A DNA stretch of 64,000 bases from Chloroflexi bacterium 44-23 (GTDB taxonomy: Bacteria; Chloroflexota; Anaerolineae; Anaerolineales; Anaerolineaceae), in NCBI GenBank assembly GCA_001899005.1, contig MKUW01000006.1, positions 411,034 to 475,033 of the forward strand, written 5' to 3'. This document shows, one piece after another, positions 53,236-62,817 of this stretch. Made by a program: the position numbers and the translations under genes. Within the stretch, counting starts at the first letter, position 1, and each line of letters begins with the position of its first letter. The notes under the pieces were generated by a model that ran no database searches, was not told where the DNA came from, and saw nothing but the letters and a program-made list of their open reading frames with translations.

Positions 53236-53985
53236 ATGAGCATGGAAGAAAAAGAAGCAATAAAAGACGCATTTACCGAATTAGCTCCGCGTTATGAGAA
53301 AGTGGTGGATAATGAGTTGCATAAGTTCTGGGGGTGGAGCTATTACGCTTTTATAGATAACCTGATCTATCATACACCAACCATTAATGGTGACCGCATA
53401 CTGGATGTTGCCACAGGCACGGGACTTATACCCCGTAAATTAATTGCCGATAAACGCAACGCGAATATTACCGGTATTGATATCACCCTGGCAATGCTTA
53501 AAAATGCTCAGAAAATTACAGCGAAAGAAAAAACCGATAAAAAAATCGGGTTTACTGCCGGTGACGCGATGTTGATGCCGTTTCGATCAAATAATTTTGA
53601 TTTGGTCATGAGCGGCCTGGCCACACACCATATGAATGTCCCAAAACTATTAAGTGAAATCCTGCGCGTCTTAAAAGAAGGCGGACGATTTTCTCTCGCC
53701 GATGTCGGCGGAGCAAGCATTTGGGGCTCTCCGATTTTTTCATTCTTCATAAAAATATTGGCCTACATTTATTTCTTTATCACCGAAAATAAAGACCGTG
53801 CCTGGGCAGAAGCCACTGCAGTAGCCAATATTTACACGAAAGAAGGCTGGCAGGAAGTGCTGACCGAAACTGGATTTACAGATATCCGCATAACAAAATT
53901 GGAATCTAAAAATATTTGGGTCCCGGACCCATTGTTGATCCAAGCCAATAAACCTTATCAAATTCCTGGGGAGGAAATTAAATGA
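53236..53985 (+). CDS. UbiE-like SAM-dependent methyltransferase
   Basis: A 249-residue class I methyltransferase of the Methyltransf_11/UbiE type. SAM motif I is ILDVATGTGLIPRKLI (about residues 56-71), followed by ITGIDITLAML, AGDAMLMPF with the acidic motif, DLVMSGLATHHM and EILRVLKEGGRFSLADVG. UbiE itself methylates quinone precursors; here the next gene, overlapping by four bases, is a GH3-type adenylating enzyme, so a different small-molecule substrate is more likely. An ATG at 53242 is an equally good start. Confidence 0.85.
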   Translation: MSMEEKEAIKDAFTELAPRYEKVVDNELHKFWGWSYYAFIDNLIYHTPTINGDRILDVATGTGLIPRKLIADKRNANITGIDITLAMLKNAQKITAKEKTDKKIGFTAGDAMLMPFRSNNFDLVMSGLATHHMNVPKLLSEILRVLKEGGRFSLADVGGASIWGSPIFSFFIKILAYIYFFITENKDRAWAEATAVANIYTKEGWQEVLTETGFTDIRITKLESKNIWVPDPLLIQANKPYQIPGEEIK

Positions 53986-55571
53986 CTACGACAAGAGAAC
54001 TTTTACGGCAGGGAAAGAAAGCAGAAATTTGGGCAAAGCTGTGTGGATATCTAGATCTCAGCACAAAAGAATTTATGGAAATTCAAGAACGTTTGCTCCT
54101 GGAGCAAATTGAATACTTGAAAAAGAGTGAGATAGGGAAACATCTACTCGGCAATAAGGTGCCTACCAGTGTTGAAGAGTTTTGCGCCACTGTGCCATTG
54201 ACCCGTTACAGTGATTACCACCCATTTTTCAAAGATCAAAATCCGGATCTCCTGCCAGCACCACCATTTGTTTGGGCGCGAACGTCCGGCCGATCAGGCG
54301 AATACCCCTATAAATGGGCTCCATATACCAAAGCCATGTTCGATCAATTGGGTGAAGGCTCGCTGACTGCCATCATCTGTTCTTCATTGACACAAAAAGG
54401 TGAAGTCCTGATCGACCCTAAAAATGTTCTCTTATTGGGAACCGCACCCCCACCGTATATGTCCGGATATCTGAGTCTATCGGTTGAAGAACAATCTGGT
54501 TTCCAGTTCGTACCCCCGCTTGAAGAAGGCGTAAAAATGGAATTCGGCGAACGCATAGCGACCGGTTTCAAAACTGGAATGATCACCGGGTTGGATTATT
54601 TCTACGGCCTGGCCAGTATTCTAGCCAAAATGGGTGAACGCTTCGAAAACGGTTCAAATAGCATGAAAATATCCGCTGCCATGCTGCGACCGGACGTGTT
54701 CTTCCGTTTGTTAAGAGGCTATTTAACTGCCAAAATCAATAAAAGAAAATTGCTGCCGAAGGATATCTGGAAATTGAAAGGCGTGTTAACAGGTGGAACG
54801 GATACTGATGTGTACCGTGAGCGCATCAAGTATTATTGGGGTCAAGAACCATTGGAGGGTTACGCTTCCACAGAAACGGGTATCCTGGCATTCCAAAGCT
54901 GGACCTTCGACGGAATGACCTTTATGCCCTATGGCAACTTCCTTGAGTTCATACCTTTTGATGAGCATCTCAAAAGCAAACAGGATGCCGAATATATCCC
55001 TAAAACTGTATTGTTCGATGAACTGCAGCTTGGAATCTACGAGTTGGTTACTACAAATTTGATGGGAGGCGTTTTTACACGCTACCGGATAGGTGACCTG
55101 GTTGAGGTGATTGCCTTGAAGGATGAAAAAGCTGGAATTGATCTCCCTCAAGTTCGCTTTTATTCGCGTGGTGATGATATTATTGACCTCGCCAGCATGG
55201 TGCGCTTTACAGAGCGAACCATTTGGCAGGTAATCGAAGCTTCAAACATGGATTATACTGATTGGACCGCTCGCAAGGAAGACGATCATGGCAAGCCAAT
55301 TTTGCATATTTATATTGAATTAAAGCCTGGCGATGAAACAACTGAAGCAGAAATGGATCGATTAATCCGTGAAAGTTTCAGAAAAGTTACGGTTGAGTTT
55401 GCAGATTTGGAAAACATGCTGGGAGAAGACCATCTTAAAGTAAATCGGATCAAGGATGGTGCCTTTGCCAGATATATGGAAGAGCAAAGAAGCAATGGCG
55501 CAGATCTTGCACACATCAAACCGAACCATATGCAAGCAAAAGATACTGTAATAGAAAGGTTGCTGGCGTAG
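53982..55571 (+). CDS. GH3-family acyl-adenylate/amide synthetase
   Basis: Member of the GH3 branch of the ANL adenylating superfamily. Plant GH3 proteins join jasmonate or auxin to amino acids; bacterial members are poorly known. The 529 residues show the P-loop-like phosphate motif WARTSGRSGEYPYKW, the GGTDTDVY segment, the adenylate-binding EGYASTETGILAF, the hinge region YRIGDLVEV, and SRGDDIIDL (motif of the C-terminal domain), then a small C-terminal domain. Start overlaps the methyltransferase stop by four bases. It is not a standard acyl-CoA synthetase. Confidence 0.85.
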   Translation: MTTTRELLRQGKKAEIWAKLCGYLDLSTKEFMEIQERLLLEQIEYLKKSEIGKHLLGNKVPTSVEEFCATVPLTRYSDYHPFFKDQNPDLLPAPPFVWARTSGRSGEYPYKWAPYTKAMFDQLGEGSLTAIICSSLTQKGEVLIDPKNVLLLGTAPPPYMSGYLSLSVEEQSGFQFVPPLEEGVKMEFGERIATGFKTGMITGLDYFYGLASILAKMGERFENGSNSMKISAAMLRPDVFFRLLRGYLTAKINKRKLLPKDIWKLKGVLTGGTDTDVYRERIKYYWGQEPLEGYASTETGILAFQSWTFDGMTFMPYGNFLEFIPFDEHLKSKQDAEYIPKTVLFDELQLGIYELVTTNLMGGVFTRYRIGDLVEVIALKDEKAGIDLPQVRFYSRGDDIIDLASMVRFTERTIWQVIEASNMDYTDWTARKEDDHGKPILHIYIELKPGDETTEAEMDRLIRESFRKVTVEFADLENMLGEDHLKVNRIKDGAFARYMEEQRSNGADLAHIKPNHMQAKDTVIERLLA

Positions 55572-55592
55572 AAATTTAGAAATGAATCGTAA

Positions 55593-58133
55593 ATGAACTT
55601 TTCGCTCAACACTATCCTCTCATTCATAGCTTTCTTTTCTTACGGCGCATTGTACATTGCTGTTTCTGTCTCCAAATCCAGTACTCAATTGCGGGAACGG
55701 AGGGCTTTCCGCATCTATTTAATGAATATGCTGCTCTGGTCATTCAGTGCATTTTTCCTGTCGCTTGGGACATTCGGTAATGCAACCTTTTGGTTTCGTC
55801 TGATGATATTCGGAGCGGTAGGTATTTCAATTACACTGATGCGCTTTGTTCAAATCGTGCTTCGCTATCAGTGGAAGTGGATGGTTTGGGTATATATCTA
55901 TGTCGCCATCAGCATGGTGATCAGTCTTTTCACAGGCCTGGTCATTCAGAGTGCATCTGTTCAAGGAGATGTGATCCATTACGAATTTGGCAGCTTAATC
56001 GCGGTGATTGCTGGGCCAGGTTATTTGCTCAACATATTTAGCCTGGTTCAGCTTTTACGCGGTTTCCACAATTCAGACGATCTCATCCAGCGCAATCGTC
56101 TGCGCTATTTGATCTTTGGATTGGGTTTGGTCATTCTCTTTTCAACGGTTAATTTCACGCCTTTAGGTAAGTATCCGATTGATATTCTGGGCAATACCAT
56201 TGCGGCGATGATTCTGGGTTATGCAATTTTGCGGCATCAATTGCTCGATATTAAAGTGATCATCCGCAGGAGTCTTCTTTACTCCATTCCAACAGTTCTG
56301 ATCGGAACAGCCTACTTCCTAATCATTTCTTTGGCAATAAGTATTATACACGTCTATTCCACCATAGAAATCTTTGGGCTTTCTCTTATCGTGGCTGTAT
56401 TGACTGCTCTGGTAGCACAACCATTTCGTGACCGCGCACAACTTTGGCTTGATCGACTTTTCTTTCGCGAAAAGTATGATTCAAGCCTTATGCTGCAGCG
56501 ATTGAGCAGTAATGCAGCTACAGTGTTGGATTTGGAAAAGATTCAACATATGATTTTAAATGAGATTACCTCTGTTTTTCACATAAAAAACGCAGGGTTT
56601 CTCTTGAGAAAAGGGGTTGGCGAGGGTTATATTTTAAGCGCTTATATCGGGTTGGAACCATATGTAAAGATCCGCTTTAATGAAAACCATCCCATCATCC
56701 TTTATCTCAATAGTTACAATAAAATTCTATTAAAAAAAGATATCGAGGTTTTGCCACATTTTCGAGCCTTATGGGTGGAAGAACGACATGACTTGGCTCA
56801 AATTGATGCGGAGTTATTCATCCCATTAAAAGTTAAAAATGAGCTGGTCGGAATTTTCCTTGTTGGCCAAAAACAATCGGAAACCCCTTATTCACTAGAT
56901 GATATCTTGACTTTAACCACATTAGCGAATCAAACCTCGGTTGCGATCGAAAATGCTCGTCTTTATACCGTTGAACAAACAAGCCGTGAAGAAATTACCA
57001 AACTTTACAACATGTCGCGCCAGTTGGTTGCCTCGGATAATACGGAAGAGATAATGAAAACCGTTGCCAGATTTGCGACAGAAAGTATCAATGTCACCTA
57101 TTCACGCATTCTAACGCGCGATGATAATGGCAACTTTACCTTGAGAGCCTCTTTTCCCGCTCGTGACCTCAATCACAATATAAATTCAAATCAAATTGAA
57201 CTACTTACAGGCCAACCATATTTCAAAATACCCTTTGATAAGGGGAATCCAATCGTTATCGAGCATTCTGATCCATTCGTAAATGAAGATGTAAAAAAGA
57301 TCCTTTTTCTGGATTTTGCAAACAGCGTGTGTTTATATCCATTAAAAGTAGTTGATGAGATTATTGGCTTGCTGGTCCTGAGCGAAGAGCGCAAGACAAC
57401 CCGCGAGCCATTCGATGCCAACAAACTTCAATTGATTAGCCTGGTTGCCGATCAGGCTGCCAGTGCCATCCGCCGCGCCAGCCTGCATGAACAACTGGAA
57501 GACAATTATATTCAAACAGTGTTGGCATTGGCAAATGCTGTCGATGCACGTGATAAGTACACCGAAGACCATAGTCTGCGCATGGAAAATTTAGTTGAAA
57601 AAGTAAGCATCGAATTTAATTTCAGTGATGAGCAAATACAAACAATGCGCTGGTCAGCCAGACTGCACGATATTGGCAAAATCGGAATTGCGGATGGTAT
57701 TCTTAGTAAAGCAGGACCATTGGACGATTCCGAGTGGATAGAAATGCGGAAACACCCAACAATTGGTTACAATATTTTAGCCCCTATCAAGAAAATGTCT
57801 TCTGTCGGACCAATTATTCTGGCTCATCACGAGAAATTTGATGGCAGCGGCTACCCGAAAGGTCTGGTCGGTAAAGAAATACCTCTGGGAGCTCGGATTT
57901 TATCTGTGGTTGATTCATTTGTCGCCATGACCGATGACCGCGTTTACCGCCGAGCACGCACTCGGGAAGATGCCTTCCAGGAATTGAAAGTTTGTAGTGG
58001 CACACACTTCGATCCGGAAATCATAAGTGTATTTTTGCGCTTGTTTGATCAAAAAGAAACATCTCAAGAATCGATCTCAAGTGAGACAATTAACCACAAG
58101 CCCATAGATTCGCCCCCCCTTACATCTTTGTAA
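55593..58133 (+). CDS. 7TM-GAF-GAF-HD-GYP sensor, putative c-di-GMP phosphodiesterase
   Basis: An 846-residue membrane receptor. The N-terminal ~285 residues form eight or nine helices, like the HisKA_7TM sensor domain. Two GAF domains follow (about residues 310-455 and 475-630). The C-terminal HD-GYP domain (about 640-810) has the metal-binding HDIGKIG (His692-Asp693), HHEKFDGSGYP and RILSVVDSFVAMTDDRVYR. HD-GYP proteins hydrolyse cyclic di-GMP or related dinucleotides. All key residues are present, so activity is expected. It begins 21 bases after the GH3-type gene. Confidence 0.9.
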   Translation: MNFSLNTILSFIAFFSYGALYIAVSVSKSSTQLRERRAFRIYLMNMLLWSFSAFFLSLGTFGNATFWFRLMIFGAVGISITLMRFVQIVLRYQWKWMVWVYIYVAISMVISLFTGLVIQSASVQGDVIHYEFGSLIAVIAGPGYLLNIFSLVQLLRGFHNSDDLIQRNRLRYLIFGLGLVILFSTVNFTPLGKYPIDILGNTIAAMILGYAILRHQLLDIKVIIRRSLLYSIPTVLIGTAYFLIISLAISIIHVYSTIEIFGLSLIVAVLTALVAQPFRDRAQLWLDRLFFREKYDSSLMLQRLSSNAATVLDLEKIQHMILNEITSVFHIKNAGFLLRKGVGEGYILSAYIGLEPYVKIRFNENHPIILYLNSYNKILLKKDIEVLPHFRALWVEERHDLAQIDAELFIPLKVKNELVGIFLVGQKQSETPYSLDDILTLTTLANQTSVAIENARLYTVEQTSREEITKLYNMSRQLVASDNTEEIMKTVARFATESINVTYSRILTRDDNGNFTLRASFPARDLNHNINSNQIELLTGQPYFKIPFDKGNPIVIEHSDPFVNEDVKKILFLDFANSVCLYPLKVVDEIIGLLVLSEERKTTREPFDANKLQLISLVADQAASAIRRASLHEQLEDNYIQTVLALANAVDARDKYTEDHSLRMENLVEKVSIEFNFSDEQIQTMRWSARLHDIGKIGIADGILSKAGPLDDSEWIEMRKHPTIGYNILAPIKKMSSVGPIILAHHEKFDGSGYPKGLVGKEIPLGARILSVVDSFVAMTDDRVYRRARTREDAFQELKVCSGTHFDPEIISVFLRLFDQKETSQESISSETINHKPIDSPPLTSL

Positions 58134-58174
58134 TTAAGTCTGAATTTGGTTGTTGCCGGGTTTACAATAAGTCC

Positions 58175-58960
58175 ATGAAATTAGCCACAGGATTAATAAT
58201 TGGATTGTTGTTTACATCAGCATGCAAACCCCTCGTAGCTGAGCAACAAGCAATCCCAATAACGCTTGCTACGCCAACAAAAACATCAACTGTTCAATTA
58301 ACTCACACCTTTACAAGCGCTCCTTCAATGACTGGCACAAATACAAAAACGAACACCGCCACAGTTACCATTACTCCCACAATCACCGAAACCGCAACAA
58401 TCACTTCTACAGCAACATTCGATTTCCCAGAAGTGACTGTGCACACACAGGCACACTGCCGTTATGGACCTTCCAGCGCTTACCTGCATGCAGCTGATCT
58501 TTACCCGGGTGATACCGGTCAGGTGCGCGGAAGATATGTTAATAGCAAATGGCTTCATGTTAAATTTGATAAATTAAATTACTGGTGTTGGGTATCCCCT
58601 TCTGTGATTGATATCGTTGGAGATATCTCTACAGTTCGATTTATAGAGCCAAATCTGCAAAGTATCGGCTCAAACATGTATGGTCCACCGCAAAATGTAC
58701 AAGCAACACGAAATGGGGATCAGGTCGTGATCAGCTGGTCTCAAATGAACATGACCGAAGACAAAGACCGAGGCTATTTTATTGAAGCCTGGGTTTGTCA
58801 AAATGGAGCATATCTTTGGTGGACCATTTCATTTCCCGACCAGTACACAACTTCTTACACAGTTTTAGATCAAGATGGTTGTGCGTATCCTTCTTCTGGC
58901 GTTATCTATACAGTTGAAAAACACGGCTATTCGCAGCCTGTAACCATCTTATGGCCTTAG
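58175..58960 (+). CDS. Lipoprotein with SH3-like and FN3-like domains (paralogue 1)
   Basis: Predicted lipoprotein of 261 residues. The signal ends at the lipobox TSAC (residue 16), then a long Thr/Ser-rich linker (about residues 25-88; TATVTITPTITETATITSTA) probably extends it from the membrane. An SH3b-like domain follows (CRYGPSSAYLHAADLYPGD, with CWVS), then a beta domain (GPPQNVQATRNGDQVVISWS) and a C-terminal VEKHGYSQPVTILWP. The function is unknown; wall or glycan binding is the usual guess. It is followed nine bases on by a paralogue. Confidence 0.8.
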   Translation: MKLATGLIIGLLFTSACKPLVAEQQAIPITLATPTKTSTVQLTHTFTSAPSMTGTNTKTNTATVTITPTITETATITSTATFDFPEVTVHTQAHCRYGPSSAYLHAADLYPGDTGQVRGRYVNSKWLHVKFDKLNYWCWVSPSVIDIVGDISTVRFIEPNLQSIGSNMYGPPQNVQATRNGDQVVISWSQMNMTEDKDRGYFIEAWVCQNGAYLWWTISFPDQYTTSYTVLDQDGCAYPSSGVIYTVEKHGYSQPVTILWP

Positions 58961-58969
58961 TGATACCAA

Positions 58970-59848
58970 ATGATGGCTAATTCAGCGTCAAATCTCGTTA
59001 AAAAGCCTGGAAAAGCCCGTCTTATATTATTGCTGCTACTGGTTTTGGTCTTATTCTCGTGTAATGCTGATCCTGATAGGAGTCCTGAAATGGCCGGTAA
59101 GCCCGGTTTTTCCACAAACGCAACTCTGGGTGCTTCATCATCAATCGCCTACTCACAAGGAATGTTAACAACTGCAACAGTCATAAAAAGCAAGACATCG
59201 AGTGCGATTGCACCTCAAACTGCGACAGTACCATCTACCTTAACAGCTACATCAACCTTAACAGCTACATCAACCGCAACTGCATCCCAAGTACCCACCT
59301 ATGTTATTCTACGCGGAGAGGTCAATGTGCCACACGTAAGTTGTTTTTATGGGCCTCACAAATCCTATCTTTACAAATATGGGCTTGTCGGAGGCAGCAA
59401 TCTCGAGATTATTGGTCGTAATGTGGATACAGACTATATTCAGATTCGAGCAATCGGCGGTACCAATCCGTGTTGGATGAATTCAAAATGGATGGATATT
59501 AAAGGGGATATTTCAACAATTGAACCGATTGACCCCCTGACATTAACACTTCCACAATCGCCATATTATGGTCCTTTGAGCGGAGTAACTGCACGTCGCG
59601 AAAATAATACTGTCACAATCTCATGGAATTATCTGAATATCAGTCCAGGCAAAGATTCAGAACAAGAACCCTACCTTCTGGAAGCATGGGTGTGCCAACA
59701 AGGACAGATAAAATTTATCCCGGTTGGAGCTTATCAAAACACTGTCCAATTAGAAGATGAAAAAGGTTGCAACCAGCCATCGCATGCCCGAATTTATGGT
59801 GTCGAGAAACACGGCTACACACGACCGGTTGAAGTTGTCTGGCCTTAA
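58970..59848 (+). CDS. Lipoprotein with SH3-like and FN3-like domains (paralogue 2)
   Basis: A 292-residue lipoprotein with the same domain order as its neighbour at 58175: signal (ARLILLLLLVLVLFSC), Thr/Ser linker (including the duplicated STLTATSTLTATSTATA), the CFYGPHKSYLYKYGLVGG SH3-like domain with CWMN, the domain beginning GPLSGVTARRENNTVTISW, and the ending VEKHGYTRPVEVVWP. The shared ending and motif order show tandem duplication followed by divergence. A later ATG (58973) is an alternative start. Confidence 0.8.
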   Translation: MMANSASNLVKKPGKARLILLLLLVLVLFSCNADPDRSPEMAGKPGFSTNATLGASSSIAYSQGMLTTATVIKSKTSSAIAPQTATVPSTLTATSTLTATSTATASQVPTYVILRGEVNVPHVSCFYGPHKSYLYKYGLVGGSNLEIIGRNVDTDYIQIRAIGGTNPCWMNSKWMDIKGDISTIEPIDPLTLTLPQSPYYGPLSGVTARRENNTVTISWNYLNISPGKDSEQEPYLLEAWVCQQGQIKFIPVGAYQNTVQLEDEKGCNQPSHARIYGVEKHGYTRPVEVVWP

Positions 59849-60196
59849 TATTTGTAAACCAAATCCATTTTCAAATTGAATAAGCTGGTCGCGCTATCGC
59901 AGGCGACAAAAAATGAATTGCAGATAAATGGTGGTAATTTCCCGACAATCGTACTGATTTTAGAATGTCATTTTTCACCGTCAAAAAACTTATGCATTCC
60001 CTCTGCTCACCAAACTTTGCTGATTGGGCTGTTATTGCCAGCGCAGCAATGCAATCTCCCGTGCATTGGACAGGATTGCTGCAACGTGAGCTTTTTACCC
60101 TCCTACACACACGATCAAGATGTGGAGTATTACGAACTAACTTGAGAAGTAAAATTCAAGGCTTATTATGTCTCTTTCACGTTAGATCTCTCGTAA
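59849..60196. other. Gene-free interval with possible decayed repeat
   Basis: No credible gene; the short plus-strand frames here lack homology. It contains two nested inverted pairs: GCAGCAAT (60043-60050)/ATTGCTGC (60075-60082) and CAATGCA/TGCATTG inside. The pattern recalls the palindromic 'gcattgcgag...caatctcc' class of bacterial repeats, but that resemblance is from memory and loose. Confidence 0.35.
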
Positions 60197-60263
60197 GGGC
60201 GAAGCATTCGGGAAGCCATTCCATCCTATAAAAACATACCCGTTGCGAATGCTTCGCCCACAC
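60197..60263. repeat. Long palindromic repeat, second copy of the GGCGAAG...CTTCGCCCACAC family
   Basis: Perfect 14-bp arms (GGGCGAAGCATTCG 60197-60210 and CGAATGCTTCGCCC 60246-60259) enclose a 35-base spacer; CGGG/CCCG continue the pairing inside. The outer core GGCGAAG, the upstream CGTA and the downstream CTTCGCCCACAC match the element at 18047-18108, although the rest of the arm differs. Confidence 0.8.
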
Positions 60264-60545
60264 GCCAATTACTTAAAACTTAAAGATGTGGTCTGGTCGT
60301 AACTCACAAACCATTGGTGCATTACGAACACTCCCTACGCCTTGCTTGAATTGCGATATGCTTTTTTTATCCTCGGATACCGCTTTTCAGAGGATTAACC
60401 GAATCTAACAAAGACATTTTTCCATCAGTTATTATCGGTTTCAATTAAAGTATAAAAATTGCAAAAAGGGGTAGAATAATGCGATCTATTATAGAGTGGA
60501 TTTAAGTTAAGAAGAAACCGGCAATCCATTCGGGAAGTCGCAATT
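60264..60545. other. Interval upstream of the MFS gene
   Basis: No gene. AT-rich leader of the MFS gene; TTGCAA near 60458 and TATTAT near 60487 are promoter-like but too widely spaced for a confident call. Confidence 0.35.
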
Positions 60546-61808
60546 ATGATTTCAAAACTTCAAAAAACTTACAGCGAATATCCACAGAAGTTTTGGGTTA
60601 TTGTTGCAGTCTCATTTATTGACCGGGTTGGTGGAACACTGCTTTTCCCGTTTTTTTCTCTTTACATCACCCAAAAATTTAATGTTGGCATGACAGAAGC
60701 TGGTTTTATTTTAGGACTTTTCGCGATCTCTGGTCTAGCAGGCGGCATGGTGGGTGGAGCCCTGACCGATAAATTTGGTCGCAAGAAATTAATTATTATT
60801 GGATTAATTTTTAGTGCATTAAGTACTCTCTTTTTTGGTTTCATCTCTGTATACACATTGTTAATCCCCCTGGCGATTGCAGCGGGTTTTCTTTCAGAAC
60901 TGGCTGGGCCGGCACATTCGGCCATGATTGCTGATATCTTGCCAGAAAACCAGCGCAGCGAGGGTTTTGGTGTCCTTCGCGTAGTTGGGAACATGGCCTG
61001 GATAATTGGCCCGACCGTGGGCGGTTTTGTGGCCAATTATTCATTCTTTGCTCTCTTTGTGACGGATGCCATCATCAGCTGCATCGTGGCATATTTATTT
61101 TTTAGGCTCGTACCGGAAACCCAACCGCTGGCGACCGATGAAACACAACACCTTTCTCTCTCTTTAACTTTTCGAGGATATGGCCAGGTGCTTAAAGATT
61201 ATGCCTTTGTAGCCTTTCTTGTTGCCGGCATTTTAATGGGGCTGGTATATCAACAAATGTACAATTCCCTGCCTGTTTTCCTTCGCAATGTTCATAACAT
61301 TAATCCAAGTGGTTATGGGTTTTTATTGACAACCAGTGCAATTGTGGTCATTCTTTTTCAGTTCTCGGTATCGCGCAAGATTAAGTTTTCACCGCCATTC
61401 TTAATTATGGCTGCGGGTGTCCTTTTTTATGCCTTGGGCTTCAGCATGTTTGCTTATGTTTCATACTATGGTCTGTTTGTTCTGGCAATTGTAATCATCA
61501 CGGTCGGAGAAATGCTGATCATGCCAACCTCACAGGCACTGGCAGCCAATTTTGCTCCGGTTGATAAACGTGGGCGTTATATGGCCGTATTTGGTTTAAT
61601 TTGGATGATTCCCGCCACAATTGGACCATCTGCAGCCGGTATAATTTTGGATAATTTTAACCCCAACCTATTATGGTACCTGGGAACAATTCTTTGCCTA
61701 ATCTCGGCAGCTTCATATACCCTTCTTCATTTTCGCATTGGCGGACGAATTCGGTTTTCTCCCATGACGAATACAGACATACTTCCGTCGGGTGAACAAA
61801 ATTCATAA
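60546..61808 (+). CDS. Major facilitator superfamily transporter
   Basis: A 420-residue membrane transporter with about 12 helices. The motif A loop between helices 2 and 3 reads GGALTDKFGRKK, and a weaker copy (SRKIKFSPP) lies between helices 8 and 9, typical of the two-fold MFS repeat. VVGNMAWIIGPTVGGF is the family motif in helix 5. It is of the drug:H+ antiporter (YajR/MdtH-like) kind; substrate unknown. It is transcribed alone on the plus strand. Confidence 0.9.
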   Translation: MISKLQKTYSEYPQKFWVIVAVSFIDRVGGTLLFPFFSLYITQKFNVGMTEAGFILGLFAISGLAGGMVGGALTDKFGRKKLIIIGLIFSALSTLFFGFISVYTLLIPLAIAAGFLSELAGPAHSAMIADILPENQRSEGFGVLRVVGNMAWIIGPTVGGFVANYSFFALFVTDAIISCIVAYLFFRLVPETQPLATDETQHLSLSLTFRGYGQVLKDYAFVAFLVAGILMGLVYQQMYNSLPVFLRNVHNINPSGYGFLLTTSAIVVILFQFSVSRKIKFSPPFLIMAAGVLFYALGFSMFAYVSYYGLFVLAIVIITVGEMLIMPTSQALAANFAPVDKRGRYMAVFGLIWMIPATIGPSAAGIILDNFNPNLLWYLGTILCLISAASYTLLHFRIGGRIRFSPMTNTDILPSGEQNS

Positions 61809-61925
61809 TTGGATAGCATTGTTTTAAATGATAGTAATAATAAAAAGTTGATTTTGTTTATGTAAAAAATTTCTCATTTAAGCGAAAGTATTATAGACTT
61901 GTCGTATCAATGAAAGGAGTTTATT

Positions 61926-62609
61926 ATGCGTTATGCAATTTCTGGGACCGTTATGCAAGCACTGGAGGTAGAACTTACTCAAGGCGAGTCGATTTTTACG
62001 GAATCAGGTGGAATGGCCTGGATGGCTGATGGGATCGAGATGTCCACAAACACACGCGGGGGGTTAATGACCGGTCTAGGCCGTGCATTATCAGGTGAAT
62101 CACTCTTCATGACCACGTATTCCTGTACCGCTCCAACCGCCATGGTAACCTTCACCCCTGATGCACCTGGCAAGATTTTGCCCTTGCAACTGGCTCCGGG
62201 CCAGGTAATTATTGCCCAAAAAGGTGCGTTTATGTGTGCCCAACATTCAGTACAAATGGAAATGCACTTTAGAAAGAAATTGGGGGCCGGTTTATTTGGA
62301 GGCGAAGGTTTTATCTTACAAAAAATTACTGGACCTGGTATTGTATTTTTAGAGATTCCGGGAGAGATTAAAGAATATAATCTGGCGGTTGGTCAACGCC
62401 TTAAGATCGATCCTGGTCACATCGCTGCCTTTGATCCTTCTGTCACTTATGACATTGCTGCAGTAAAAGGGATAAAAAATATTATGTTTTCAGGAGAAGG
62501 CCTTTTCCTGGCATCTTTAACAGGACCTGGTCGAATCTGGCTTCAGACAATGCCAATTTCCAATCTGGCTCAGGCAATAAGAAAGTACATTCCCACCAAA
62601 AGCAGTTAA
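61926..62609 (+). CDS. AIM24/TIGR00266-family protein
   Basis: A 227-residue protein of the AIM24 (TIGR00266) family, folding as a beta sandwich of three pseudo-repeats. Visible pieces are QALEVELTQGESIFTESGGMAWM, the Gly-rich GGLMTGLGRALSGESLFMTTY, LAPGQVIIAQKGAFMCA and GPGRIWLQTMPISNLA at the end. The yeast homologue is mitochondrial; in bacteria its role is unknown. AAAGGAG lies seven bases before the ATG. An exact 10-bp inverted repeat follows it. Confidence 0.93.
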   Translation: MRYAISGTVMQALEVELTQGESIFTESGGMAWMADGIEMSTNTRGGLMTGLGRALSGESLFMTTYSCTAPTAMVTFTPDAPGKILPLQLAPGQVIIAQKGAFMCAQHSVQMEMHFRKKLGAGLFGGEGFILQKITGPGIVFLEIPGEIKEYNLAVGQRLKIDPGHIAAFDPSVTYDIAAVKGIKNIMFSGEGLFLASLTGPGRIWLQTMPISNLAQAIRKYIPTKSS

Positions 62610-62622
62610 ATTTTTTTCATTA

Positions 62623-62654
62623 ATGAAGGGTCTCTAATTGATGGGACCCTTCAT
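62623..62654 (+). terminator. Hairpin after the AIM24-family gene
   Basis: ATGAAGGGTC (62623-62632) and GACCCTTCAT (62645-62654) form a perfect 10-bp stem with a 12-base loop, 13 bases after the stop codon. There is no U-tract after it, so it may be a weak terminator or only a 3' stabilising hairpin. Confidence 0.45.
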
Positions 62655-62817
62655 CATGCGGATTAGATTAAGCCAAAACAAACAATCTTTCACGATTTAT
62701 TTAATAAGAACAAACCAATATTGGAACCGAAGGACAAAACACGAGGGATCAAATTAATAATTTATAATTTTAGAATCAACCTCTCCGGATCAATACAGGA
62801 GGGGCTTCGAGGGTAAT

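Noticed and set aside
59876..60231. Two overlapping plus-strand frames of about 90 codons
   Set aside because: They run through inverted-repeat sequence without a ribosome site or protein-like pattern.
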